A DNA stretch of 64,000 nt. Source: Clarireedia homoeocarpa (lineage: Eukaryota > Ascomycota > Leotiomycetes > Helotiales > Rutstroemiaceae). The notes beneath the pieces were generated by a model. The model saw only the letters and a program-made list of their open reading frames with translations. It was not told the origin of the DNA and did no database searches. The translations under genes were made by a program, and so were the position numbers. Shown here piece after piece: positions 45,147-54,616 of this stretch (position 1 is the stretch's first letter; each line of letters opens with the position of its first letter). The DNA lies in assembly GCA_001465935.1 (NCBI GenBank), contig LNKV01000061.1, forward strand, positions 1 through 64,000, read 5' to 3'.

Positions 45147-46063
45147 TTGACTTCCAATTTCGTGGCATATCTTATTATATTTTGTACTCGACGTAAAGTG
45201 GAGAAATACCGCTCTAGAAGTAGGTATCGGAGACGCAATAAAAGTTTGAAATAAGTGGTCTTATTTGTATTGAATTAAACGAAGGCAGAGCGCGAATGCA
45301 TACTTCTCAGCTGCACGTGTGGGAAGGAGAGAAACGCTAGAGGGAGAGCATATCACACATGGTATCGTATATATAGAAGCAGTAGAGGTTTTGGAATATG
45401 GATGATATACAGCAGTGGGCTATCGCTAATGAATGGAGTTATTGACATCTTGCTGTGACTCCCTTGGAAACCATTTGGACTCATATACCCTGACGTATGG
45501 CAATTGTGAGACTACTAAATGCATGCAGCACATATGCAGAACGATCGGGTAGGGTAGGGCCAACGCAGTGTTTGTACCATCCCGCAAGACCCTGCTGCGG
45601 AACTGATATTCCGCATCGAATAATGTAGGCAGGATGACTCTGAAAACTCGATTGTCACATTGGTGTCTTTCTGTGGGGTCTCGGTCGTGGGTTAATATCT
45701 CAGGGACGTATACTATTACCTATTGGGTTATCCGGGATCCGATGGGTAATTGGTTACCACCCACTGGGTTCTTGGCAACCCATGGGTGAGTCGGAGCTTA
45801 AATCCGTGACATACCCGGCCCGTGCCGTCCCACACTGCAGCTAGAGCTAAGTCTCATTGGGAAGATTTCCTGCAGTAATTTGGCCGGCGTCGTTGAAGCA
45901 TGATGAAAACGCAACAGAGGAAAGGCGGACCTCTTTGAGTAGATAAACGATACAGTATAGAAGCTTTCCGATTTCTTCCAGTGTGGTGGCAATATCTTCT
46001 CGTAGGTGCTTCACATTAGTATATCTACGACATCTTGGAATGAAAGTCGATAGCCCTTCACAC
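45147..46063. other. Intergenic between MFS gene and second regulator
   Basis: Convergent 3' regions. Around 45718-45790 there is a cluster of GGGTAA/TTACCC/ACCCATGGGT words sharing a 17-base core with 62742-62758. No gene seen. Confidence 0.5.
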
Positions 46064-47496
46064 TCATATATTTTCCATCACATGCCCTTCTCCCGTCCCA
46101 CAGTGCACTTTCTCCCCCATACCATTCCACCCAATCTCCCTCGCTGCCCATTCCATTTTCCCCCACCAAGCTTTTCCCAACACCGCCATCACATCATCAA
46201 AATCTCCCTCCGCGACTCCCTGCAGCCACCATATCCCGGTCTTCTCACTAATCCTTTTCACCAACATCAAAAAGTATCCCACGATTGCCAGAGCCCGCTC
46301 GTCACTCTCTTCCACCAATGCCACAAACTCCTTTCCTACTAAGGAAGGAAATTTCATTGCATAACGTATCGTTTCCTTGCGATTGAAGATACCAAGCAGT
46401 GAGACTGTCCGCGTGTACAAATCATAGTTTGGAGAACCATCCTCAAGATCATCTAGAAGGAACGAAAACGAATGGCTAGGATTAGAAACAGGAGGGCAAA
46501 TAGGCGGCGGAGCAGGACTTGGTAGCAGCGGCGGTATCAGCAACGAAAATGATTGTTTCTCCCACTCAAGACACGACTTGATAGTTTGATCGCGGACATA
46601 CATTCCAGCATGCGCGATCATCTCTTTTAGCCCCTTTAACTGCCTGAACCAATGAATAGGAATCCGTTTCTCCAGGGAAGGATAAGAAGCGGACAGGAAG
46701 CGGGCGCTTCCCGTTGCGTGGATGGTAATGAATAGACTAGCGGCGAGGACCAAATCACTGTTCTCGGGAGTGACACCCTCCGTAGTGATGAGATTACGGT
46801 GGGCAGAGATGGCGCGAGACATGTAGTGATGGCTGGCTTTTATAAGACGCTGTTCGAAGGGAGAGGGTGCGGGGCAAGAGATGGAAATGGAGGATGGAGG
46901 GTGGTATGCTTTGCGAAGTGAGAAGGCAGCGACACCAAGGAGGGCGTCCATTATGGAGGAATTCGTGCATGCCATCCCAATGGCAAAATGAGAGTAGCGA
47001 TCGGATGTGTGGTTTACAAGCGTTGTGTAATGATGGAAGAGGTGGACATCGAGAGAGTGAGAATCGGGATTGTCAGCGAAAGAGGCAATGGTGCTGGGGT
47101 ACGAGAGATTCATTGGTGTGTTAGGAATGAGTGATGTCTCTTTGAGGACTGAGACGTGTTGAGTTACTGTGGGCGGTGGAAGCGGGAGCGCCTTCTTCAC
47201 CGAGCTGCATGGATTTGATGTTGAGGGAAGAAGAATATATTCACAAGACAGGGAACTTTTTGCGCAATTGTTGCACGTGGGTTTTGCTTCGTCGCACTTG
47301 ATTTGATGCAATGATATATCAGCTACAACACCAAGAGACTCAAGGAAGGGACAGAAAGGGTAGGACTGACTTTATGTCGTCGTGATTTGCAATTCCGACA
47401 CCCATATCGCGATTTTCTATGATGGCGGCGTTTCGGAGCTTCTTTGGTGTTTGAGGTATTAGAATTGTAATTCGCGTTCGAACTTCCTTTGGTCAT
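46064..47496 (-). CDS. Zn2Cys6 transcription factor, second regulator
   Basis: Two exons, 47496-47371 and 47296-46064 (intron GTCAGT..AAG), encode 452 residues. The zinc cluster is split by the intron and reads 'GCRNCKSRRHK' + 'CDEAKPTCNNCAKSSLSC', spacing C-x2-C-x6-C-x6-C-x2-C-x6-C. The rest ('DVHLFHHYTTLVNHTSD', 'HYMSRAISAHRNLITTEG', 'SDLVLAASLFITIHATG') fits the Fungal_trans_2-like regulators that resemble sterol-uptake and cluster-specific factors. It closes the right side of the putative NRPS cluster next to the exporter, so a pathway regulator is a reasonable guess. The protein stops soon after its last helices, with no damage visible. Confidence 0.87.
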
Positions 47497-47775
47497 TTTA
47501 ACTCATTAATGCAGATGTGAGTACCCCAGGTTTGGTAAAACTTGTGAGGTTTCCGACTGTTTGATGCACACCCGTCGTCCACGTGTGGTCTTACTCTTTC
47601 TTGTACGTGAAAATTGCATCACGTGAGTCGTCATGATCTTTCAAGGTCAACAACCATTCTCCTTTCTCGAGACCTTTTCCATGTTCATTATCTTACTCTC
47701 GTCGCTCGAATATGGTATCTATGCTGGCTGTTCACATTATAGAAGCATAATAAACAAGTTCTTTTATTATATCAA

Positions 47776-49320
47776 TTACAGTGCTACCCGCTTAGACATA
47801 TTACTGTCAGTTCCTAAGCTTTTTCGAGAAAGAGGTTTACTGTTCTCTCCACCAATACAACGACCCGGCTTGCCAAATTTTATAAATACACGACTAATAC
47901 AAACACATTTCTGATGCTCATAACCGTCTTTGTTATACCCAGGGTGTAGAGCAACAGTACGAGCAGTATCGCCGAGCTTCACAAAATCACTTACCAGTAA
48001 CGAACTCATCTCGGCACCATAATGAACTGTGTTAGCCCATTTGATCAGCTTGGCTATATCTGAGATAAGCCACGAATTTCTCTCCTCCCATAACCCGAGA
48101 GTCTTATCGGAATCGAATGGGTCGTAGAAAAATAGCGCAGAGCACCAGAGTAGAGTCGCATCAAATACACGAGTATTAGATGTACGGACACAATTACCCA
48201 GAATTGACAACTTGGTAGTTAAACGCCTGTGTTCGTAAACATTTGGGTTTATCTGCATTGCTGCATGTATCCATTCCACGAACTTCGACTCAAGTATCTT
48301 TGAAACTTCTAAATTTAATGGCTGACTTAGTTCTCGAGAATTCAAGTTGGCGAGATATTCCTCATCCGAATCCACATCGAAGTTCATTTCGATATTTCTC
48401 CAATTCTCTTCAATATCGTCCCAGTTCACTTCACTATCTGACGACTCTTCACAGATAGGAGAGAAAATGCCATGCACTGATGTAGAGTTCGGGCCAGTTG
48501 GAGTTCGAGCTGGTGTTTCTTCAATAACCGCTTCGATAGTATTGATTGATGGCGGCGTTTCCTGTTCGAAAATGACTGGTGGTGACTGGGGAACCTGCAC
48601 TTCCGGGAGTGGCTGAGGAGGATTCTCGGTATATACTGGTGGTAGTGACATTGGGCCAAATCTACTCCATTCCACTAATTCAGGAACGTGTTCAATATAC
48701 ATTTCCTTCATGTTGGTTTTGCGTGTGTCGGTAGGAGTGTTGCTCAAGTGATTATGAAGTCGTTTCAGGCCCACCAGCGCATAATCATTTGGCTTGATAT
48801 ATGCAGTGAAGGTTGTCGTATTAGATAGAGATTCAAGGCCACAAAGCAATTTTTTTGATGTGTTATTCCGGGGCTTAATAGTCGCAGTAGGCTTCTCCTT
48901 CATGACGACGAACCCCTTCGCACTTAGATCGAATGGTATACAGATAACGTATACTGAATCGCTGATTTCGGCATCGTGAATAGCAGAAGCATCGAGGGGA
49001 GATAAATCGATATTCGATATTGAACGAGGCTTAGAAGCGTCTGCGAAGTCGGCGTCTGGAGGCACAACCAATAACATCTCTATATCCTGCTTGTTTCCTG
49101 CAAGTATAATAGACACCTCAAGAGAAAAGTGAATATGAATATACCCTTCCATATCACAGTATGCATCCATGAAAAAGTTGAGATTCTGCCTATTACGATT
49201 CGAGCGAGAACCTAGCGTGCAAGATATACCTGATTGATCTTCCCATTTTACAAACACTCTCTCGCGAAGGAGACGTTGTAGCTTGAGCTTCTCGATCAGA
49301 ATCTGAGTCGGATTCGACAT
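47776..49320 (-). CDS. Unrecognised protein, 514 residues
   Basis: A single long open frame with ATG at 49320. I do not recognise a domain. The N-terminal 150 residues look like an alpha/beta domain ('RVFVKWEDQSGISCTLGS', 'GYIHIHFSLEVSIILAG', 'SVYVICIPFDLSAKGFVV'). The middle is proline-rich and acidic ('PPVYTENPPQPLPEVQVPQS', then 'DSEVNWDDIEENWRNIEMNF'). The C-terminal 170 residues are helical ('LESKFVEWIHAAMQINPN', 'ERNSWLISDIAKLIKWAN'). The frame is intact and protein-like, unlike most of what follows to the right. It borders the accessory graveyard, so it may be a lineage-specific gene. A minisatellite lies 150-410 bases upstream of its start. Confidence 0.6.
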   Translation of the reverse strand: MSNPTQILIEKLKLQRLLRERVFVKWEDQSGISCTLGSRSNRNRQNLNFFMDAYCDMEGYIHIHFSLEVSIILAGNKQDIEMLLVVPPDADFADASKPRSISNIDLSPLDASAIHDAEISDSVYVICIPFDLSAKGFVVMKEKPTATIKPRNNTSKKLLCGLESLSNTTTFTAYIKPNDYALVGLKRLHNHLSNTPTDTRKTNMKEMYIEHVPELVEWSRFGPMSLPPVYTENPPQPLPEVQVPQSPPVIFEQETPPSINTIEAVIEETPARTPTGPNSTSVHGIFSPICEESSDSEVNWDDIEENWRNIEMNFDVDSDEEYLANLNSRELSQPLNLEVSKILESKFVEWIHAAMQINPNVYEHRRLTTKLSILGNCVRTSNTRVFDATLLWCSALFFYDPFDSDKTLGLWEERNSWLISDIAKLIKWANTVHYGAEMSSLLVSDFVKLGDTARTVALHPGYNKDGYEHQKCVCISRVFIKFGKPGRCIGGENSKPLSRKSLGTDSNMSKRVAL

Positions 49321-49470
49321 GATTTGCCTATGACTATAACTATAATTAGCGAGAAACGCGGTTAAAGAATGATTGCATTAAAAACAATGCTAGCCCACAC
49401 TTTATGTGTGATTCCCAACCCACCCAGGCTATAGAGCAGCCTTGACTCTTGGACAAAATAAAGTGTAGTT
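49321..49470. other. Upstream region of the 514-residue ORF
   Basis: Short region between the start codon and the minisatellite; nothing specific seen. Confidence 0.3.
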
Positions 49471-49730
49471 GTTCTAAACAGTAGGTGCTGAAGGACTACC
49501 ACTGGCGGGGTTGTTCTAAGCAGCTGAAGGACTACCACTGGCGGGGTTGTTCTAAGCAGCAGACGCTGAAGGACTGTCACCGGCAGGATGGTTCTAAACA
49601 GCAGACGCTGAAGGACTATCACCAGCAGGACTGTTCTAAACAGCAGAGGCTGAAGGACTACCACTGGCGGGGTTGTTCTAAGCAGCTGAAGGACTACCAC
49701 TAGCGGGGTTGTTCTAAGCAGCAGATACTG
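49471..49730. repeat. Minisatellite, 36-42-bp units, about 6.5 copies
   Basis: Repeats of a unit containing GTTCTAARCAGCAG and CTGAAGGACTAYCAC plus a GCRGGR end. Two units lack six bases (CAGACG-like), so unit length alternates between 36 and 42, both multiples of three, and the array stays open on both strands. Confidence 0.9.
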
Positions 49731-49790
49731 TAAAATACAACTCTTGTATATAACACAATAAAGGAGCGATTTTGATTCGTAATAGATGTT

Positions 49791-50040
49791 GTGCGATGGA
49801 GATGGAGGGATAGATGGCGATAGAAAGACAGTGCTCGTATAGTCGTGATAAATGTTGCGCGATGGAGGTGGATAATATAGATATGGCGATGGCGATGGCG
49901 ATGGAAATGGAGGGACAGAGGGATATAGAGATGGTGATAGAAATGGTAGTAGAAAGGGGAATGAATGGCAATGGAAATAGAAATGGAATATAGAAATGGT
50001 GATGAAAATGGAAATGGAGGGAGATGGCGATGGAAACAAG
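49791..50040. repeat. Low-complexity GATGG/GAAATGG-rich tract
   Basis: Purine-rich degenerate repeats of ATGGCGATGG and GAAATGGA words. The open frame antisense to it is only an effect of this composition. Confidence 0.8.
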
Positions 50041-50768
50041 AGAGGAAGAGTACAGGTCAACGAAATTAATGCTACGCTAACTTAATTAGCCGACGACCCC
50101 ACATATATACCGAATATCAAAGGTGCACAACTTTACTATACAATTTTCGTGCGAAGATATTATCTGGTACTTCAAAGTAAGAATCTTTAAGATATTAAGT
50201 ACGGATTATTTATACGCAGCCTATATGCGCACATCTGACAATTGACTTTTTATTGTATACACTCCAATATTTTGACATTTTAGCAAATAGACAAAGTGAC
50301 ACAAGCAACAAATATAAGTTATCAATCTTCTCCAATATACTCACAGTGTGACGAGACCAATAATAAAAGTGCTGAATGACCGTAGAATATTGAACTACAG
50401 AACTAAGCTATGTACAAGAAAAAAGGTCCTATATAGAACCAAAGGACCCAGGGCATTACTTAGCGATTCCCTTAGCAAAGCGGCATGCATGCTGGCTAAA
50501 TGCAATGGTTGCGTGTACGACCCAGGTGCAGTCGTCACACACAGCGCGATGTTTGCCAAATGTCAAACCGGTATATTCACGACCATATCCACCTTATGAT
50601 TTTCTGATACGCTTGTTTCTTCTCACACTATATATGATGTCTTCAGAATCATGCTTCCCCTTGGTAACAAGAACTGCTTGTTCCATTTTTTCATCGTGAC
50701 CTTTATCATTGGCGTCAACACCGAGATCTCCGATAGCTTCCTTTGGTGTAGCAGAACAAGAAGTATGA
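50041..50768. other. Intergenic, no supported gene
   Basis: AT-rich then mixed. Short frames only; a 64-codon minus frame (50594-50788) is rich in charged residues but has no motif. Confidence 0.35.
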
Positions 50769-50985
50769 TTACTATGACTCGTTAACATCGGCGTGCCGCT
50801 GAAAAAAGACTGATATACCTCTCTTTGTGATTTCCACTCTCTTTTCCTCCCTCGTTACTTATATCTTGATCGCTATCATCATCTCTATTCGTGCAACAGC
50901 TACCCTCAATACACAACTCGACATCGCTTAGCTCCCTATCGCTAACATGGATGCCAAACCCAGTTTCAGCATCAGGAATCGTAGA
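50769..50985 (-). pseudogene. Paralogous 3' fragment of the gene at 53452-55130
   Basis: On the minus strand the frame gives 'IPDAETGFGIHVSDRELSDV' and then 'KERYISLF' near the end. The gene at 53452-53727 gives 'IADAETGFGIDDSEERYISV' at the matching place. The nucleotides 50769-50826 also match 53449-53506 closely. In this copy two bases are missing just before the end, which shifts the frame. So this is a second, broken copy of the same C-terminus with a longer acidic insert. Confidence 0.6.
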
Positions 50986-51042
50986 AGGCGACCCATTGAC
51001 TTCAAGGAGTTCGTTTGTACACTTCGTACAACGCTTCAGTTA

Positions 51043-51514
51043 TTGGCCATGCTATGGGCTATGCCATTAGCCATGCCATTAGCCGCGGGGGAGTGGAGCG
51101 ATGTGTCCGAGGCGTAGGGGCTTTCGTCGGACGTAGACTCGCCCGATTCGCTTTCTAGCTCGGGGGAATGAGCTAGTTTTTTTGGGGTAAGTTTATTGCT
51201 GGTGAGAGTTGTCGGTAATCTTGTCGGTAATCGGTAGTTGCGGTCTCTGTACGGTTCAGTTTGGCAGCGGTTCTGTCGATGTTGTTTGTCCAGATGTTCT
51301 TCTCTGCGTGGTCTCGGTGGCGGTATCTGTGAGGTGGTTGTGCGTTCTCTTGCTGGGAGGCGGTTGTGAGCTCTTGTGATCCCACTACGCTGAGCTGGGA
51401 GGTCTCGCGCCTGAGGGACCAGAAAATGTGCAGGGGATCTTGAATTGCTGGGGGGAGACCCGATTTAACCTGACGCTAAGGGTTCGCTAGGACTAACGCC
51501 CCGATCCCGTGACA
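51043..51514 (-). mobile_element. Gypsy-type LTR and start of a gag-like frame
   Basis: Read on the minus strand from 51514 it begins TGTCACGGGATCGG, followed by GCGTTAGTCCTAGCG, a start I know from fungal gypsy LTRs. After about 350 bases a frame gives 'ELESESGESTSDESPYASDT' and then a repeated 'NGMANGIAHSMANN' encoded by a 12-base tandem repeat (51043-51078), then a stop. This looks like 5' LTR plus the beginning of gag. The LTR end is not certain. Confidence 0.5.
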
Positions 51515-51574
51515 TTTGCCATGCCATTTGCCATGCCATTTGCCATCGCATTGGCCATCGCATTAGCTATCGCA
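51515..51574. repeat. 12-bp tandem array, five copies
   Basis: Five copies of TTTGCCATGCCA-type units start on the base right after the LTR start at 51514. The same 12-base unit is found at 51043-51078 on the other side of the LTR. Confidence 0.85.
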
Positions 51575-51615
51575 TTGAGGGAAAGCAGTTTAGTAACATG
51601 CACATGATTTATGGC

Positions 51616-52509
51616 ATGGCTTCCATTTGTATCGTTGCGGCACAAGGATCCTCGGCCAACGACGGGTTATAAGTCGGAGTTTTCGGGACAACCAAGACTG
51701 GATATAACGGAGGAATGACCCTCGTCACTAGCATGCCATTACCCAGTAAAATCAGCGGCTGCCCTTGGGCATCTCGTGCATGTTGCTTGCAGGAACAATT
51801 GTTCTCCAACAGATATCTTATCTTTTTTGACGACCAAGTTTATTTTCAATGTAAGAATGGAATGTGGTTCGAAGATATGCCTCTACGCTTGAAATTTGAA
51901 TCACTGAAGCAAGACGTCATGACGCATTGGCAGAGGGGAAATGAAACAAGCAATTCAGCACCTCCTAGTTCAGAACCTGAATTGCTAGTGCTTTGTCGAA
52001 TCGAAGAAATCAACATCGATGTCTCAAAATTGGATATTTCAGCCTCAAAATCGCAGTATGTATGCGTGGAAAGATTGGGTAAGGTGAGGACTGTGGTTCG
52101 CTCAAGTATATTCCACGAATATCAATCAATCGTTGTATTGTATTCTCGGCGTAAGATGACATTTCCAACAGATGCTCTAAAGGCTATTGGTGGACTTCTC
52201 TCTGTGGTCAAGGCTGGTATGCATACAACTATGCTTTACCGACTTCCGGAATCTATGCTCGACGTTGCACTGCTTTGGCGAAACTCAGAACTTTTGTTTG
52301 CTCGTGGAAGGGATATAGAGAATCCCAGCGATAGTTTACCAAGTTGGTCGTGGGCTGGATGGACGGGATCGGTTTGGTACGAGCCATTAGTGGAATTCAG
52401 AGCAAAGGGTAGGCAGGAGATTGATCCCTCAGTAGAATTGCAAGACCAATCTCAAAATGAGTGACCTCGCCTTGAGGGAGAATTGCAAGACCACTCTCAA
52501 AATGAGTGA
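51616..52509 (+). pseudogene. HET-domain (heterokaryon incompatibility) gene fragment
   Basis: One reading frame runs from 51616 to 52509 with stops at 51670-51672 (TAA), 52462-52464 (TGA) and 52507-52509 (TGA). It begins 'MASICIVAAQGSSANDGL', matching the HET-domain end 'ltIaAa.g.~a.~Gl', then 'CPWASRACCLQEQLFSNRYL' (W.RaW.lQE.llS.R) and 'FFDDQVYFQC'. Later it shows 'DALKAIGGLLSV', 'DVALLWRNSELLFARGRD' and 'PSWSWAGWTGSVWY', all standard for fungal HET proteins. The N-terminal half of the domain is missing; the place is taken by 12-bp repeats and an LTR. A 45-base, 15-codon direct duplication (52435-52479, 52480-52524) carries the TGA twice. HET proteins trigger cell death on fusion of unlike strains; this copy cannot be functional as it stands. 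A matching C-terminus lies at 61862. Confidence 0.7.
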
Positions 52510-52511
52510 CC

Positions 52512-53012
52512 TCACCTTGATGGAAAAATGGGACAAACTGCAACAAGGAATAAAAATAGAGATATCACGAACTTATAATAAGCGGTGGCGAATTTACCAT
52601 CCCTTTCCCAAACTTCACGCAGTGGTAGGTACGAGAGTGGTGTGTTTCTAGTAGAAGTAGGGAATTGCTGAGTCTGGTGTTGGATACCCTCTGAGTTTGT
52701 GAGCTTCGAATCAATATTGGTGTTCATCTCTGTCATGCCTTGAGAGAGAGCTGTATAACCGGTAAAGCTTCCTGGACTTGGAACTTGTGGTGTCGACGGT
52801 ACGGTGACGGCAGTACCTTGGTGACAAACAGTCTCGGCGGATCCCGGTATTTGTATGACTTGCGGTTGTTGGACAGGTAGTAGGACTCCATAATAATAAT
52901 TGATTACTCCAACATGATGCTGACGATGAGTATTCGGCGCAGAATTGCCATACTGTTGTGATAAGCGGTTTCGGAGCGGTCCCCCTCTACCAAAACCCGA
53001 CTTATATGTCAT
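52512..53012 (-). CDS. Doubtful ORF, 166 residues
   Basis: An open frame with an ATG at 53012. It is rich in Gln, Pro, Ser and Thr ('LLPVQQPQVIQIPGSAETV') and ends in a short hydrophobic patch. No domain is recognised and there is no sign of conservation. It lies between the HET fragment and other broken genes, so it may be chance or a leftover exon. Confidence 0.25.
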   Translation of the reverse strand: MTYKSGFGRGGPLRNRLSQQYGNSAPNTHRQHHVGVINYYYGVLLPVQQPQVIQIPGSAETVCHQGTAVTVPSTPQVPSPGSFTGYTALSQGMTEMNTNIDSKLTNSEGIQHQTQQFPTSTRNTPLSYLPLREVWERDGKFATAYYKFVISLFLFLVAVCPIFPSR

Positions 53013-53356
53013 GGTATCAAATCAATCGGAATAATGATAAAGCTTCGTAGATATGTGACCGGATCAATTTCTCGAGGACAGCGATAAATGAATGAACCCT
53101 TTTACAGTGTTTCCAGTAGAAGCAGAAGTAGAAGGGATAAAAAGGAAGAGAGAATGTTTCGATAAAATGTGGGAGAAACCTCTACTTCCTTCTCTCTTGA
53201 GCAAATCTTTAATGCTGCTGATGATATCCCATGAAGTTTTTCCTTTCCCCTCAATTCTCGCTCTTCTCCATCCTCTGTTTCACTCTCTCGTCCATTCCCC
53301 GAGTCTTCTCCATCCTCAACTCTCACGTATCTATTACCAATTCTTCATCCTCTTCC

Positions 53357-53447
53357 TTATATGCTGGTTTAGGCCACAACAGAGCTCTGACAAGGTCAGT
53401 GAATTGAAGAAAAAGGCTGTCGCACTAGACCTAGTAATTGGGACGGG
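53357..53447. repeat. 91-bp dispersed repeat, copy A
   Basis: Matches 61779-61869 over 91 bases with four differences, same orientation. Directly to its right (53449-53506) begins a match to 50769-50826, so two unrelated repeats abut here. Confidence 0.9.
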
Positions 53448-53451
53448 ATTA

Positions 53452-53727
53452 CTACAACTCGTTAACATCGGCATGCCGCTGAAAAAAGACTGATATATAC
53501 CTCTCTTCGCTATCATCAATGCCAAACCCAGTTTCAGCATCAGCGATACTCGACTCATCATCAATATCAGCAATACCCAACTCAGTATCAGCAGCGTCAA
53601 GCAACAAACTCTCCTTGTCGATAAATAGTAAGCTTTCCACTGCACGGATTTTTTGGATAGTGACCTCCTCGTTTCGTGCCCAAGGCCCAAGAGGAGTATA
53701 ACCGTTACCATACTAATCAATAAGGTT
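53452..53727 (-). pseudogene. 3' part of a gene split by the 969-bp TIR element
   Basis: On the minus strand from 53727 the frame reads 'NLID', a TAG stop (53713-53715), then 'YGNGYTPLGPWARNEEVTIQ', an acidic stretch with 'IADIDDESSIADAETGFGID' and the end 'FFQRHADVNEL'. This continues in exact register from the frame that ends at 54702 on the other side of the inserted element. The single in-frame TAG could come from CAG by a C-to-T change. Function unknown; the acidic tail has a paralogue at 50769-50985. Confidence 0.6.
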
Positions 53728-53763
53728 AGAATTGTGGGAAGACCCGGTACGTAGCCACAGACG

Positions 53764-54564
53764 TCACCCTTGCTTGGTAGGGAACGTCTGGTGAAGAGGC
53801 CTATGGAATGGTTGCGGAGGGGGTATATGAGATGGTTGCCGAGGGGGGTGTGCGAATGTTGGGGCTGACTGGGGACGTTGCTGTAGGCCTGAGCGTGCGT
53901 CCGAAGAGGTGTAAGCAGGCATTTGTTGCTCATATCCTGTATTCTGGGGTTGGGCATTCCGGGGACTTTGGGGTTCAGCTTTTTGCTCTTCTTGGTCGCG
54001 TTCAATTGTCTCAGCTGCGCTTCCTGCTTGTTTGTAGATGGACTTTGGCGACCTGGAAGCGTTTGACAACAGTCCTCTTTCTCGCAGTCGCTGTAGCATG
54101 TACTGTGGCGATTTTGATTTGAAGACAAAATTGGGGTCTGTCATCGCTTGGACGATCTCATCGGGCGTCCATTCTGTCCATACTTGAACAGCATTTGCGA
54201 GTTCGAGTGCGCATTTTGTAGCCTCTGTCGCTCTGATATTCACGCCATGTGAGCGAAGCACGTTTCTGAGGTTTACGCATGCTATTATCCCAGCCTTTTT
54301 AAAGCTTCTCTCATCGAAGTCAATAAAGTCTTCTTGAAAGACGCACCACATATCATGGTCCCATATCTTCAAGCTCTCACATTGTCGGGTTTTGATCTCT
54401 AGGTATCTTGTAGCCATGCTTTGGTCATCGCTCGTTGCAGCAGCGTCGGGTATGGGTCGTGGGGAAAGCCTTGGGTATGCTACACCTCCTTCTGTTTGAT
54501 GAAGGTCTTGCCCGGCATCTTGCTGGGCAGGATCTTGTCCTCTGTTCTCGTTATTTGGAGCCAT
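53764..54564 (-). CDS. ORF carried by the TIR element, gag-like or captured gene
   Basis: 266 residues from ATG 54564. A predicted folded region of about 120 residues ('LEIKTRQCESLKIWDHDMW', 'FKKAGIIACVNLRNVLRSHG', 'ATKCALELANAVQVWTEWTP', 'DPNFVFKSKSPQYMLQRLRE') is followed by a Gln/Pro-rich tail ('RQPSHIPPPQPFHRPLHQTF'). The layout, helical domain then Gln/Pro-rich tail, recalls fungal retrotransposon Gag proteins, but there is no zinc knuckle and I cannot place it in a family. The last codons and the stop lie within the left terminal inverted repeat, so the repeat supplies the C-terminus. Intact reading frame inside otherwise broken surroundings suggests recent insertion. Confidence 0.6.
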   Translation of the reverse strand: MAPNNENRGQDPAQQDAGQDLHQTEGGVAYPRLSPRPIPDAAATSDDQSMATRYLEIKTRQCESLKIWDHDMWCVFQEDFIDFDERSFKKAGIIACVNLRNVLRSHGVNIRATEATKCALELANAVQVWTEWTPDEIVQAMTDPNFVFKSKSPQYMLQRLRERGLLSNASRSPKSIYKQAGSAAETIERDQEEQKAEPQSPRNAQPQNTGYEQQMPAYTSSDARSGLQQRPQSAPTFAHPPRQPSHIPPPQPFHRPLHQTFPTKQG

Positions 54565-54616
54565 TGCGGGTTGTTAATTTGATTGTAATTCTGATCTGAA
54601 TTGCAAGACTGATCAG

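Noticed and set aside
49471..49730. CRISPR-like array
   Set aside because: Units are contiguous, without unique spacers, in a fungal genome; it is a minisatellite.
49362..50060. Long minus-strand ORF of 232 codons
   Set aside because: It runs through the minisatellite and the GATGG-rich tract, and its Ser/Pro/Phe-rich product is an effect of low complexity.
53334..54128. 264-codon minus-strand ORF overlapping the TIR element
   Set aside because: It crosses the element border out of frame with both the host gene and the element ORF; a shadow frame.
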